A DNA stretch of 5,675 nt from an uncultured Oscillospiraceae bacterium (lineage in GTDB: Bacteria > Bacillota > Clostridia > Oscillospirales > Oscillospiraceae): contig CALWVX010000114.1 of NCBI GenBank assembly GCA_944385065.1, forward strand, positions 1 to 5,675, in the 5' to 3' direction. The notes beneath the pieces are model-generated. The model was not told where the DNA came from, did no database searches, and saw only the letters and a list, made by a program, of their open reading frames with translations. The stretch's first letter is position 1, and every line of letters begins with the position of its first letter. The translations under genes were made by a program, and so were the position numbers. Below are positions 5,610 to 5,675 of the stretch, one piece after another.

Positions 5610-5675
5610 ATGGAGGAATTTCGCGGAAGTCAGAACTATGTGGCGTCGGAGGAGCTGCTGCGTGCGGCGAACATC
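5610..5675 (+). CDS. Start of a probable MoxR-type AAA+ ATPase, cut by window edge
   Basis: Only 22 codons are present. The sequence M-E-E-F-R-G-S, then QNYVASEELLRAANI, resembles the N-terminus of MoxR/dynein-related AAA+ ATPases, where a G-(S/T)-x-x-Y-V-A-(S/T)-E-E-L block lies shortly before the Walker A motif. MoxR proteins are chaperone-like ATPases that usually work with a VWA-domain partner encoded next door. The ribosome binding site AAAGGA (5597-5602) is 7 bases before the ATG, and a promoter lies upstream. The Walker motifs are beyond the window, so the assignment is tentative, but the gene itself is well supported. Confidence 0.6.
   Translation, partial: MEEFRGSQNYVASEELLRAANI

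Overview
This GC-rich window (roughly 60% by eye) reads like chromosomal DNA of an anaerobic Firmicute. The most likely group is the Oscillospiraceae/Ruminococcaceae-type Clostridia (Flavonifractor, Oscillibacter, Lawsonibacter relatives). The evidence is the GyrA sequence style, strong AGGAGG-type ribosome binding sites, sigma-A-like promoters, and a small regulator/membrane-protein operon typical of Firmicutes. The placement is inferred from protein flavour only.

Positions 1-3337 (+ strand) hold a co-directional run. It starts with gyrA, which lacks about its first 22 codons. Next is a small two-helix membrane protein with a C-terminal SHOCT-like domain, then rnhA (ribonuclease HI). Gaps of 56 and 38 bp with no convincing internal promoter suggest readthrough. 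A bulged hairpin sits directly before the rnhA ribosome binding site. A strong bidirectional terminator (stem 3337-3372) separates rnhA from the convergent genes.

Positions 3378-5358 (- strand) hold a compact four-gene unit, in transcription order: two paralogous three-helix membrane proteins of DUF6442 type (5358-5044 and 5035-4709), a 69-residue XRE-family repressor-like protein (4704-4495), and a 363-residue protein of the TIGR00300 / ArgZ-AgrE C-terminal / archaeal-type ornithine cyclodeaminase family (4469-3378). Gaps are 8, 4 and 25 bp. The unit has a clear promoter (TTGACA, 17 bp, TATTCT). Its -35 box lies inside a set of three TTGACAA repeats, two of them exactly 21 bp apart, with a 12-bp palindrome between the first two. 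The simplest model is an autoregulated membrane-protein/regulator module carrying an amino-acid enzyme as downstream cargo.

Positions 5359-5609 form a divergent intergenic region. On the + strand it carries a second good promoter (TTGCAA, 17 bp, TAAAAT). This drives a gene beginning at 5610 that is cut off by the window edge after 22 codons and resembles the start of a MoxR-type AAA+ ATPase.

The most interesting items are the regulator/DUF6442-pair operon with its phased operator array, the archaeal-type cyclodeaminase-like gene attached to it, and two unusual sites in GyrA: Ala at the Ser83-equivalent position and a degenerate GyrA box.
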